Shown in pieces: positions 25,035-33,006 of a DNA stretch of 64,000 nt; within the stretch, counting starts at the first letter, position 1; every line of letters starts with the position of its first letter. The translations under genes were made by a program, and so were the position numbers. A model generated the notes under the pieces. That model was not told where the DNA came from, did not search any database, and was given only the letters and a program-made list of their open reading frames with translations. The DNA is from Pseudomonas tolaasii NCPPB 2192 (GTDB taxonomy: Bacteria; Pseudomonadota; Gammaproteobacteria; Pseudomonadales; Pseudomonadaceae). Location: assembly GCF_002813445.1 (NCBI RefSeq), contig NZ_PHHD01000001.1, positions 3,968,001 to 4,032,000 on the forward strand, read 5' to 3'.

Positions 25035-25532
25035 ATGAACCGTTCGGTGGCGAGGGCAGTGCTGGTGTGCACGCTGGTGGTGCCGCTGCCGTTGTCGGCG
25101 GTGACCAGCCAGAGCTTCCAGGTGAGCGCGACCATCACGCCGGGCTGCCTGATCGTGGGCGGCGGCTCCAACTATGGTGCACTGACCTACGGCAGCTATT
25201 CGGCCCTGGCGACAAGCACCGTCACGGCGGCGCTGACCGGCGGTGTGACCTTGCAATGCACGCCTGGCGTGACGTTGAGCATGAGCGTCGACGGCGGTCT
25301 GCACAGCGGCACCGGGCGCAATTTGCAGCTCAACAGCGGCAGTGCGCGGGTGGCCTACCAATTGTTTCGGGATGCGGCGTTCAGCCAGGCCCTGGGGGTC
25401 AGTCAGAGCGTCAATGTGACCTACAGCGATGCAAACAACATCAGCCTGCCGATTTACGGCCGGGTGCAGTTACCGGGCAATCAGCCTGGGGGGACGTACA
25501 GCGACACGCTGCAGGTGCAGCTGACGTGGTAG
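25035..25532 (+). CDS. Spore coat U domain pilin 4
   Basis: A 165-residue SCPU pilin with signal peptide MNRSVARAVLVCTLVVPLPLSAVTS, a cysteine in TPGCLIVGGG, and the terminal strand SDTLQVQLTW. It starts 4 bp after pilin 3 stops. Four pilins is one more than in the textbook Csu and CupE systems (three each), so one may be a minor or adaptor subunit. Confidence 0.88.
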   Translation: MNRSVARAVLVCTLVVPLPLSAVTSQSFQVSATITPGCLIVGGGSNYGALTYGSYSALATSTVTAALTGGVTLQCTPGVTLSMSVDGGLHSGTGRNLQLNSGSARVAYQLFRDAAFSQALGVSQSVNVTYSDANNISLPIYGRVQLPGNQPGGTYSDTLQVQLTW

Positions 25533-25558
25533 GGGCTATCGGTATAAGGAGTGGGTTT

Positions 25559-26347
25559 ATGCGTTCGACTTCCCGGCGGTTGTGGGCCGCGGGTGTTGCC
25601 CTGGGGGCCGTGTGCGCCGCAGGGTGTGTGCAGGCTGCAAGCTCGGTGCTGATCTGGCCGATCGACCCCGTGCTGGAGGCCGACCAACAGGCCAGCGCGC
25701 TGTGGCTGGAAAACCGTGGTACCGAGACCGCCAGCCTGCAGATCCGGGTGTTTGCCTGGAGCCAGAGCGGTTTTGACGAGCAGTACCAGAACCAGCGCGA
25801 TGTGATCGGCAGCCCGCCGGTGGCAAAGATCGAGCCGGGCCAGAAGCAACTGGTACGCCTGACGCGCACCCGCGAAGTGCCGCCGGGCCAGGAGCTGGCC
25901 TATCGCATCATCATTGATGAAATTCCCACGGCCCTGCAGGTGCCGCCGCCGCCGGAAGGCAAGAATACGGCCGCCGCGATTCGCTTTCAGATGCGTTATT
26001 CGGTGCCGCTGTTCGCCTACGGCGCGGGGCTGTGGAGCAAGGACGACGCTGCCCGCCAGCGTGACCCCAAGGGCGCGGGCAAACCGGACCTGAGCTGGCA
26101 AAAAGTCACGGTAGCGGGGCGCACCTACATCGAGGTGCGCAACCAGGGCGCCGTGCATGCGCGGCTGACCGATGCCTCGTTCAAGCAGGGTGGGCAGACT
26201 CGCCCCTTGGTCGACGGGTTGCTGGGCTACGTGTTGCCGGGCGCCACCATGCGTTGGCCCGTGCCGGATGCGTTGTCCGCCGACCAGCCATTGCAGGTGC
26301 GCGTTAACGGCGCCCCCCAATTGGAGAGCCTGGCGCCCAAGCGATAA
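25559..26347 (+). CDS. Periplasmic pilus chaperone (CsuC/CupE4-like)
   Basis: A 262-residue PapD-superfamily chaperone with an N-terminal signal (ALGAVCAAGCVQA). The first Ig domain has IWPIDPVLEADQQASALWLENRG and the conserved QLVRLTRT strand. The second Ig domain ends PLQVRVNGAP. It donates a strand to pilins and delivers them to the usher. AAGGAG lies 9 nt before the ATG at 25559. A longer frame reaching back to 25067 runs through pilin 4 and is rejected. Confidence 0.92.
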   Translation: MRSTSRRLWAAGVALGAVCAAGCVQAASSVLIWPIDPVLEADQQASALWLENRGTETASLQIRVFAWSQSGFDEQYQNQRDVIGSPPVAKIEPGQKQLVRLTRTREVPPGQELAYRIIIDEIPTALQVPPPPEGKNTAAAIRFQMRYSVPLFAYGAGLWSKDDAARQRDPKGAGKPDLSWQKVTVAGRTYIEVRNQGAVHARLTDASFKQGGQTRPLVDGLLGYVLPGATMRWPVPDALSADQPLQVRVNGAPQLESLAPKR

Positions 26348-26402
26348 GCGTTTTTGCAGCGGGACGGGATGATGCCCGGGTTTAACAGGATGGAGATGTC
26401 CA

Positions 26403-28781
26403 TTGAAGGACACAACGCCATGGAGCCGTGGTCTGGCTCGTTGTAGGTGGCCGTCGTTGGCAGTGGTGAGCGGGCTGTGGGGCGCAATGATCGCGCTTCC
26501 GGGCGTGGCGGGCGACCTGCCGCCGCCGCCCGGCAGTATGGAGGCGGTCGCCGATGCACAGCTGTTTCTGGAGCTGGTGGTCAACCAGATGGACACGGGC
26601 CGGGTCATCGCGGTCGATCAGCGTGCCGGGCAACTTTACGTGCCGGCCAGCGCATTGCAGGACGTGGGCATGAAACTGCCTGGCGACCTGAGCGGCAGCA
26701 TCGACCTCGACAAGGTGCCTGGCCTGCACAGCGATTACGACAGCAATGGCCAGCGGCTGCTGCTGGACGTGCCGCCGTCGTGGCTGCAGGAGCAGTTTAT
26801 CGGCAACCGCAATACCTACCCGCGCACCCAGGCGATGAGCAGCTTCGGTGCCTTGCTCAACTATGACGTGTATTTCAACGACACCGATGACGGCGGCAGC
26901 TACCTGGCGGCCTGGAACGAAGTGCGGCTGTTCGACAATTGGGGCACTTTGTCCAACACCGGGCAGTACCGTCAGACCCTGGCCGGCGGGGTCAGCGACA
27001 GCACGCTCAATAACGGCTACCGGCGTTACGACACCACCTGGCGTTTTTCTGATGACGAGCGGTTGCTGACCTATGAAGCTGGCGACGTGATCAGCGGTTC
27101 GCTGCCCTGGAGCAGTTCGGTGCGCCTGGGCGGGGTGCAATTGTCGCGGGATTTTGCGGTGCGCCCGGACCTGGTCACTTACCCCTTGCCGCAATTTGCC
27201 GGCGAAGCGGCGGTGCCGTCCTCGGTCGACCTGTTTATCAACGGTTACAAATCCGAAAGTGCGCTGCTGCAACCGGGGCCCTACACCCTGACCAACATCC
27301 CGTTTATCAACGGCGCCGGTGAAGCGGTGGTGGTGACCACTGACGCGTTGGGGCGCCAGGTGTCGACCACGGTACCGTTTTACGTCACCAGCACGCTGCT
27401 GCAAAAGGGTTTGACGGATTTCTCGGTGGCCGCCGGGACCTTGCGTCGGGACTACACCGTGCGTGACTTCGGCTACGGCCCGGGCGTAACCAGTGGCACA
27501 TTTCGTTACGGTTATTCCGACAACCTGACCCTGGAAAGCCACGCCGAAGCCTCCAGGGACCTGACCCTTGGCGGGCTGGGCGGCAACCTGCGGCTGGGTA
27601 ATTTCGGCGTGCTCAACACCGCCGTCAGCCAGAGCCGGTTCGATGGGCGCACCGGCCAGCAATTGAGCCTGGGCTACCAATACAACAGCTCACGCTACAG
27701 CCTCTCGTACCAGAGGGTGGAACGGCACGATGAGTACGCCGACCTGACCCTGGTCGACACGCCCTACGCCAGCCTCAGCAAGCGCAGCGAGCAAGTCACC
27801 TTGAGCCTTAACCTTGAGCGTTTCGGCAGCCTGGGCTTCGGCTATTTCGACGTGCAGGCCGCCGACGATTCGCGCACGCGCCTGCTCAACCTCAGCTGGA
27901 GCAAACCGCTGTGGCGCAACACCAGTTTTTATCTGTCGGCCAATCGTGAGATCGGCGACAGCAATTGGGCGATGCAGGCGCAACTGGTCATTCCGTTCGA
28001 TCTCAATGGCAGCCTGGCGCTGAGCACCGAGCGCAGCAAGGACGGCGCCAGTCGCCAACGTATCAACTACAGCAGTGCGGTGCCCAGTGACGGCGGGCTG
28101 GGCTACAACCTCGGGTATGCCAAGGGCGACGGCCCGACCTATCGCCAGGCCGACCTGACCTGGCGCCTGCAATCGGTGCAATTGCAGGCCGGCGTGTACG
28201 GCAGCAGCGACGCCGAAACCCGTTGGGCGGATGCCAGTGGCTCGCTGGTGTGGATGGGCGGCGACACCTTCGCCGCCAACCGCATCAATGACGCGTTTGT
28301 GGTGGTGAGCACCCAGGGCTTTGGCGGTATTCCGGTGCGCTATGAAAACCAGTTGGTGGGCGAGACGGACCGTAATGGCAAATTGCTGGTGCCGTGGAGC
28401 AGCGCCTATTACCGCGCCAAATATGAAATAGACCCGTTGAACCTGCCGCCGAATGTGCAGAGCCCGAACGTGGAGCAACGGGTAGCGGTGCGCCGTGGCA
28501 GCGGTTACTTGCTGGAGTTTCCACTACGCCGGGTGCTGGCTGCGAGCATCACCCTGGTCGACAGCCAGCATCAGCAATTGCCGCTGGGCAGCCTGGTGGT
28601 TCACGAACAGAGCAACAGCCAGGCCGTGGTCGGCTGGGATGGCCTGGTCTATCTGGAAAACCTCAGCGCCCATAACACGCTGCAGGTCAGCCTCGCCGAG
28701 GGCCGTACCTGCCAGGCGACTTTCGACATCGATGAGCAGCAACAGGACGTGCCCCTGATCGGGCCGTTGGTATGCCAATGA
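26403..28781 (+). CDS. Outer-membrane usher of Csu/CupE-like pilus (CsuD/CupE5-like)
   Basis: A 792-residue fimbrial usher. It has a signal region with PGVAG cleavage, then an N-terminal chaperone-binding domain (AQLFLELVVNQMDTGRVI). A 24-strand barrel with plug follows (GPYTLTNIPFINGAGEAVVVTTDALGR region). C-terminal domains end IDEQQQDVPLIGPLVC. It forms the assembly and secretion pore for the pilins. The TTG start at 26403 with GGAG 7-8 nt upstream is the best choice; no ATG is near. It is shorter than classical ushers, as is typical of archaic systems. Confidence 0.93.
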   Translation: MKDTTPWSRGLARCRWPSLAVVSGLWGAMIALPGVAGDLPPPPGSMEAVADAQLFLELVVNQMDTGRVIAVDQRAGQLYVPASALQDVGMKLPGDLSGSIDLDKVPGLHSDYDSNGQRLLLDVPPSWLQEQFIGNRNTYPRTQAMSSFGALLNYDVYFNDTDDGGSYLAAWNEVRLFDNWGTLSNTGQYRQTLAGGVSDSTLNNGYRRYDTTWRFSDDERLLTYEAGDVISGSLPWSSSVRLGGVQLSRDFAVRPDLVTYPLPQFAGEAAVPSSVDLFINGYKSESALLQPGPYTLTNIPFINGAGEAVVVTTDALGRQVSTTVPFYVTSTLLQKGLTDFSVAAGTLRRDYTVRDFGYGPGVTSGTFRYGYSDNLTLESHAEASRDLTLGGLGGNLRLGNFGVLNTAVSQSRFDGRTGQQLSLGYQYNSSRYSLSYQRVERHDEYADLTLVDTPYASLSKRSEQVTLSLNLERFGSLGFGYFDVQAADDSRTRLLNLSWSKPLWRNTSFYLSANREIGDSNWAMQAQLVIPFDLNGSLALSTERSKDGASRQRINYSSAVPSDGGLGYNLGYAKGDGPTYRQADLTWRLQSVQLQAGVYGSSDAETRWADASGSLVWMGGDTFAANRINDAFVVVSTQGFGGIPVRYENQLVGETDRNGKLLVPWSSAYYRAKYEIDPLNLPPNVQSPNVEQRVAVRRGSGYLLEFPLRRVLAASITLVDSQHQQLPLGSLVVHEQSNSQAVVGWDGLVYLENLSAHNTLQVSLAEGRTCQATFDIDEQQQDVPLIGPLVCQ

Positions 28782-28803
28782 GGGCTGAACAAGGAGAGTG
28801 AAC

Positions 28804-29778
28804 GTGTGGGGCAAGGGAGGGTTGTATCTGCTGGGGCTACTGTTTTCGGGCCAGGTCATGGCGCTGTGTTCGGTGGTGACCACGGCACCGGCCGGTTTCG
28901 GTTCGATCAGCTCAATGACGGTGCGCACCGCAGCGCAAACCAGCTCGACCACCAACGCGGGGCTGAGCTGCACCTCTGCACTCATTTCGCTGCTGGTGTC
29001 CACGGACCACTTTTACGCCACCATCACCTCGGCTCAGAGCGGCCTGGTCGGGCCGACCGGTGATGTGATCGGCTACACGATTTACGGCAACAACAGCAGC
29101 AGCTTTCCGATCACCCGGGGCACGCAATTTGATTTTGGCGGCGCCGGAGGGATCGCCCAAAGCATTGGCTTGATTGCGGGGCCTGGCGCGAAAACCGTGC
29201 CCTTGTACCTGAGCAGCATCACCGGCAGTAATGTGGCCGCAGGCGTGTATACCGAAACGCTGAACATCGCCTGGAGCTGGAACTATTGTTCGGGCATCGG
29301 CATTGGCGGCATTTGCCTGGGGCGTGATATCGGTAATGGAACGGCGACGCTGACGGTCAGCATGACGGTGACCAACGATTGCCAGATCACTGCGCCCAAC
29401 ATCAGTTTCGGCAGTGCGCCGGTGGTCAGTGGCTTTACGGCCGTGACCGGGCAGACCATCAACATCGCCTGCACCAAGGGCAGCGCCTACACCGTGGGCT
29501 TGAGCGACGGCCAGAACCCGGTCAGCGTCGGTGGTCGGCGGCGCATGATTTCCGGCACCAACTACCTGGCTTACGACATCTTCAAAAGCGCCGGCACCAC
29601 GCGCTGGGGCAGTGTCGGTGCGGCGCGGCGAGCCAGCTCCACCGCCGAGGTCAACCCCGGCAACGGCCTGGGCACCGGCAGCCAGGTGTTCAACTACAAC
29701 GCGAAAATCTATACCGACCAGACCACGCCACCGGGGGGCACTTACCTGGACAACGTGGTACTGGACGTGGGCTTCTAG
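28804..29778 (+). CDS. Two-domain spore-coat-U tip adhesin (CsuE/CupE6-like)
   Basis: The 324-residue protein has a signal peptide (LYLLGLLFSGQVMA) and two SCPU-like domains. The N-terminal adhesin half has CSVVTTAPAGFGSISS. The pilin-like C-terminal half starts at about NDCQITAPNISFGSAP and ends DNVVLDVGF. By analogy with CsuE it caps the pilus and binds surfaces. GTG at 28804 is preferred to GTG at 28798 because AAGGAGA would otherwise abut the start. Its stop overlaps the convergent anti-sigma gene (shared CTAG). Confidence 0.9.
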   Translation: MWGKGGLYLLGLLFSGQVMALCSVVTTAPAGFGSISSMTVRTAAQTSSTTNAGLSCTSALISLLVSTDHFYATITSAQSGLVGPTGDVIGYTIYGNNSSSFPITRGTQFDFGGAGGIAQSIGLIAGPGAKTVPLYLSSITGSNVAAGVYTETLNIAWSWNYCSGIGIGGICLGRDIGNGTATLTVSMTVTNDCQITAPNISFGSAPVVSGFTAVTGQTINIACTKGSAYTVGLSDGQNPVSVGGRRRMISGTNYLAYDIFKSAGTTRWGSVGAARRASSTAEVNPGNGLGTGSQVFNYNAKIYTDQTTPPGGTYLDNVVLDVGF

Positions 29779-30512
29779 AACTTCAACATCTGCGTGGTCG
29801 GCTGGTCCACCGGGCTGACCACCGCATAGTTGTAGCCCGCGCCCGACCAATATTCGGCCTGCAGCCCGTCGGCGCTGCGGCGGCCACGGGGCAGGAAACC
29901 GTTTTCCGGGCCCGGTGGCCGGATGTAGAAACTGATGCGCCGGCCTTGCGGGTCTTCGTACAGCACCATGGCGGCAGCGCCTTGCTCGGTCGTGAGCAAG
30001 CGCCCGCTCACCGGCTTGAAGCCCGACTGGCTCAGGTCAGGCAGGCGATGGGCCTGGTTGAAATAGCGATCCAGCCAGGCCTGCATGGTGCCGCCGTCCC
30101 GGGTGTTGTAATCGGCGGGCATGATGCCGTCTTGCGCAAACAGCCGGAACGCTTGCATCGCATCGGCCATGGGCGCAACGGACGGCTGGGTGGCTTCGCG
30201 AGCCTGCCAGCCGCCAAGGCCGCCAAGGCTGACGGCGATCAGCAACACGGCCGCCGTGGCGAAATGCCGGCGTGACTGATGCTTGATGCGTTGGCGAATC
30301 AGCGCCGGGTCAAGCTCGGGGTTGGCCGGTTGTTGCAGGGCGCCGCTCAAGGAGGCACGCAGCAGCTGCGCATCCTGTTGCCAGGCCTGTACCTGGGCGG
30401 CGACATCGGGGTGGGCGGCCAACCAGGTTTCCAGTGCGCGGCGGTCACTTTCCAGCAACTGGTGGTCGACGTAGGCATGCAAATCGCGTTCGCTGGGGGG
30501 CAGGCTGATCAT
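29775..30512 (-). CDS. Membrane anti-sigma factor
   Basis: A 245-residue protein with a cytosolic N-terminal part of the zinc-finger-anti-sigma size (SERDLHAYVDHQLLESDRRALETWL). The expected HxxxCxxC zinc motif is absent. One membrane helix follows (FATAAVLLIAVSLGGLGGW, about 84-102), then a periplasmic sensory domain of about 140 residues. Its ATG overlaps the stop of the sigma gene by 4 bp, the usual sigma/anti-sigma coupling. It probably sequesters that sigma factor until a periplasmic redox signal appears. Confidence 0.88.
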   Translation of the reverse strand: MISLPPSERDLHAYVDHQLLESDRRALETWLAAHPDVAAQVQAWQQDAQLLRASLSGALQQPANPELDPALIRQRIKHQSRRHFATAAVLLIAVSLGGLGGWQAREATQPSVAPMADAMQAFRLFAQDGIMPADYNTRDGGTMQAWLDRYFNQAHRLPDLSQSGFKPVSGRLLTTEQGAAAMVLYEDPQGRRISFYIRPPGPENGFLPRGRRSADGLQAEYWSGAGYNYAVVSPVDQPTTQMLKF

Positions 30513-31033
30513 TTGAGTATCCGCAGGGAAGGGCTGGCCATTTCGCCGTCACTGAGTTGACGCAGAGCTTGGCGCGCGCGGGACAGGCGTGACATCACGG
30601 TGCCAATGGGTACATCGAGAATTTCCGCGACTTCCTTGTAACTTAAGCCTTCGACCGACACCCACAGCAGCAGGGCGCGCTGCTCGGCGTTGAGCTGGTC
30701 GAAAGCCTTGAGGGCGGATTGAGCCATGACGGTGCGTTCGACCGACGGCTGTGTGTCGTCACGGCCGGTGAAGAATTCAAGCATGCGCGCATAACGGCGG
30801 CTGCGGCGGTGGGCATCGAGAAACTGCCGGTACAGGATTGAAAACAGCCAGGCGCGCAGGTCGCCTTCGATGCGTTTGTCGGCCCAACTGACGATCGCCC
30901 GTTCCAGCGTGGATTGCACCAGGTCGTCGGCGCTGCTGGCGTTACGGGTCAGGGACACGGCAAAACGCCGCAGCCTGGGGATGAGTTCACGTAACTGTTC
31001 GTCGAGTTCATGCATGGTTGGCTGGCTGGTCAC
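30509..31033 (-). CDS. ECF sigma factor paired with the anti-sigma factor
   Basis: A 174-residue ECF sigma factor. Region 2 (LIPRLRRFAVSLTRNASSADDLVQSTLERA) contains the DDLVQ core-binding signature. Region 4 spans about 110-160 (LLLWVSVEGLSYKEVAEILDVPIGTVMSRL). The start is uncertain: GTG at 31033 or ATG at 31015, neither with a good SD. A GGAATA-N15-CGTC promoter lies directly upstream on this strand, identical in form to that of the divergent catalase gene, which suggests autoregulation. Confidence 0.92.
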   Translation of the reverse strand: MTSQPTMHELDEQLRELIPRLRRFAVSLTRNASSADDLVQSTLERAIVSWADKRIEGDLRAWLFSILYRQFLDAHRRSRRYARMLEFFTGRDDTQPSVERTVMAQSALKAFDQLNAEQRALLLWVSVEGLSYKEVAEILDVPIGTVMSRLSRARQALRQLSDGEMASPSLRILK

Positions 31034-31050
31034 TACGCTGGGACATGAGA

Positions 31051-31075
31051 GACGTACGGCGTCGAAGGTTATTCC
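31051..31075 (-). promoter_or_regulatory. ECF-type promoter of the sigma/anti-sigma operon
   Basis: On the minus strand, GGAATA (31070-31075), 15-bp spacer, CGTC (31051-31054). It lies just upstream of the sigma gene start and matches the classical ECF GGAAY...CGTC architecture. Confidence 0.7.
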
Positions 31076-31103
31076 TTTGGGTGAAAAATAAATTCAAGGG
31101 CCT

Positions 31104-31128
31104 GGAATAGAGCCGATCGGCGTTCGTC
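31104..31128 (+). promoter_or_regulatory. ECF-type promoter of the catalase operon
   Basis: GGAATA (31104-31109), 15-bp spacer, CGTC (31125-31128) on the plus strand, 57 bp before the catalase ATG. The hexamer, spacer length and tetramer are the same as in the divergent sigma-gene promoter. Confidence 0.72.
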
Positions 31129-31184
31129 TCAATGCTCCGACCTTGTGTTTCACCCCCTAAGGCCTCTGGCCCTGGAGTTACTTC

Positions 31185-32267
31185 ATGGTAGATCACTCAT
31201 CACCGCCCCGTCCGCCGCTGAGCACTGCGAGCCTGATCGCGCGACTCGCCGGGATCGGCGCCGTGGTTGCGGTTGTTGCCGGGGCGTTTGCCTACGTCAA
31301 TGGCACACTCGACCCTCAGCGCCTGCGCCCGAAAACGTTGGTCAATGCCCTGGAAACCAATAATGGCATTCACCCAGGCTTCCGGCGTAACCATGCCAAG
31401 GGCGTGTGCGTGGCCGGTTACTTCGAGAGCAGCCCCGAAGCGCGCGCCTACTCCAGCGCCCAGGTATTCAGCGAGGCGAAAACCCCGGTGGTCGGTCGTT
31501 TGGCGCTCCCCAGCGGGAACCCCTACGCGCCGGACAGCAGCGTGCCGATCCGCAGTTTTGCCCTGCAATTCAGCCAGGCCAATGGCCAGCAATGGCGAAC
31601 CGGGATGAACAGCATGCCGGTGTTCCCGGTGGGCACGCCCGAGGCGTTTTACCAGATGCTCAAGGCCGGCGCGCCAGACCCGGCCACCGGCAAGCCGAAC
31701 CCGGCGAATATGCCGGCGTTTTTTGCCGCTCATCCGGAGACCGCGCCGTTCCTGGCGTGGGTCAAGACTGCCAAGCCGTCGGCCAGCTATGCGACCGAAA
31801 CCTATAACGGCATCAATGCGTTTTTCCTGGTGAGCGCTGATGGCAAACGCCAGGCCGTGCGCTGGGGCGTGGTGCCGCAAAGCCAGGACGCGCCAGGTGA
31901 TACCGCGCCGTCGGGCAGTGACTTCCTCGAAAAAGACCTGGTACAGCGCCTGGCCTCGGGCCCGTTGCGCTGGCAGTTGAACATGACCCTGGCCAACCCC
32001 GGCGACCCGCTCGACGATGCCAGCAAGCAATGGGCTGGCGAGCACAAAGTACTGAACGCCGGCACCCTGGTGCTGCAAAGCAGCCAGCCGCAAGCGGACG
32101 GTGATTGCCGTGATATCAACTTTGATCCGCTGGTTTTGCCCAGTGGCATCGAAGCGTCAAATGACCCGCTGCTGGCCGCGCGCTCGGCCGCCTATGCCAG
32201 TTCGTATGTGCGTCGTGCGGGTGAAGTGAGCCCGTTGCACAGTGCCCCACAGGAGTCGAAGCCATGA
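31185..32267 (+). CDS. Small catalase-family heme peroxidase (SrpA-like)
   Basis: The 360-residue protein is catalase-related but lacks the long catalase C-terminus. An N-terminal membrane helix (residues 17-40) suggests a periplasmic heme domain. RNHAKGVCVAGYF carries the presumed distal histidine, and AYASSYVRRAG the probable proximal tyrosine and arginine. Members degrade hydroperoxides. GGAG lies before the ATG. It is followed by a cytochrome b gene with a 4-bp overlap, and preceded by the ECF promoter at 31104-31128. Confidence 0.92.
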   Translation: MVDHSSPPRPPLSTASLIARLAGIGAVVAVVAGAFAYVNGTLDPQRLRPKTLVNALETNNGIHPGFRRNHAKGVCVAGYFESSPEARAYSSAQVFSEAKTPVVGRLALPSGNPYAPDSSVPIRSFALQFSQANGQQWRTGMNSMPVFPVGTPEAFYQMLKAGAPDPATGKPNPANMPAFFAAHPETAPFLAWVKTAKPSASYATETYNGINAFFLVSADGKRQAVRWGVVPQSQDAPGDTAPSGSDFLEKDLVQRLASGPLRWQLNMTLANPGDPLDDASKQWAGEHKVLNAGTLVLQSSQPQADGDCRDINFDPLVLPSGIEASNDPLLAARSAAYASSYVRRAGEVSPLHSAPQESKP

Positions 32268-32803
32268 ATGCTCAACCACGGTTTTTCGCCCCGCTGGCGC
32301 GCTTGCTGCACTGGCTGATGGCGCTGATGATCATCGCCATGCTGTTTATCGGCGCGGGTATGGTGGCATCGGTTTCCGAGCGGCACGAATGGCTGATCCA
32401 CCTGCACAAGCCACTGGGTATCGCGATTCTGGCGTTGGTCATCGTGCGTTTGGCGGTGCGTTTTTCAACACGCCAGCCGCCGTTGCCTGCCGATTTGCCA
32501 CTGTGGCAAGCCTTGGCTGCCAAGGCGTCCCATGTGGTGTTGTATGCGCTGATGCTGGTGCTGCCGTTGCTGGGCTGGGCGATGATTTCAGCGGCGGGTG
32601 ACCCGGTGATGCTCAGCAGTTCCGTGCAATTGCCGGCGCTGGTGGGGGCGAATGCGCCGTTGTTTGCGCTACTGCGCAAGGCTCACGGGTATCTCGCCTA
32701 TTTGTTGTTTTTGACGGTGTTGTTGCACCTGGCGGCGGCGTTGTTCCATGGGTTGATTCGCCGTGACGGTGTGTTGCAAAGCATGACGGGCACCAGGGAC
32801 TGA
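32264..32803 (+). CDS. Cytochrome b561 family protein coupled to the catalase
   Basis: A 179-residue four-helix di-heme cytochrome b. Candidate heme histidines lie in LLHWLMAL, HLHKPLGI, ASHVVLYAL and LLHLAAALFH. It overlaps the catalase stop by 4 bp (ATGA). This pairing suggests that it passes quinol electrons to the periplasmic peroxidase, a quinol-peroxidase arrangement inferred from context. Confidence 0.9.
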   Translation: MNAQPRFFAPLARLLHWLMALMIIAMLFIGAGMVASVSERHEWLIHLHKPLGIAILALVIVRLAVRFSTRQPPLPADLPLWQALAAKASHVVLYALMLVLPLLGWAMISAAGDPVMLSSSVQLPALVGANAPLFALLRKAHGYLAYLLFLTVLLHLAAALFHGLIRRDGVLQSMTGTRD

Positions 32804-32828
32804 CGTGATTAGCGTGACACCTGAGCTT

Positions 32829-32962
32829 TGTGTGGCGAGCGAGCTTGCTCGCGCTGGGCTGCGCAGCAGCCCCTCTACCTGACAGCGCTATGTGTCAGAT
32901 GAATTAGCGATGCCTGCCGGGGGCCGCTTCGCGTCCCAGCGCGAGCAAGCTCGCTCGCCACA
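32829..32962. repeat. REPIN of the GTGGCGAGCGAGCTTGCTCGC type
   Basis: Left arm TGTGGCGAGCGAGCTTGCTC, right arm the inverted copy ending GAGCTTGCTCGCGCTGGG-complement at about 32930-32962. Inner palindromes such as GGGCTGCGCAGCAGCCC are also present. It lies between the convergent cytochrome b and carboxypeptidase genes. Confidence 0.85.
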
Positions 32963-32992
32963 GCCACAGCCACAGCCACAGCCACAGCCACA
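32957..32992. repeat. Hexanucleotide tandem repeat (GCCACA)6
   Basis: Six perfect copies of GCCACA starting inside the right end of the REPIN, just 15 bp from the carboxypeptidase stop. It probably arose by slippage from the REPIN end (CGCCACAG) and is non-coding. Confidence 0.9.
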
Positions 32993-33006
32993 GGGAGAGG
33001 TGGGAG

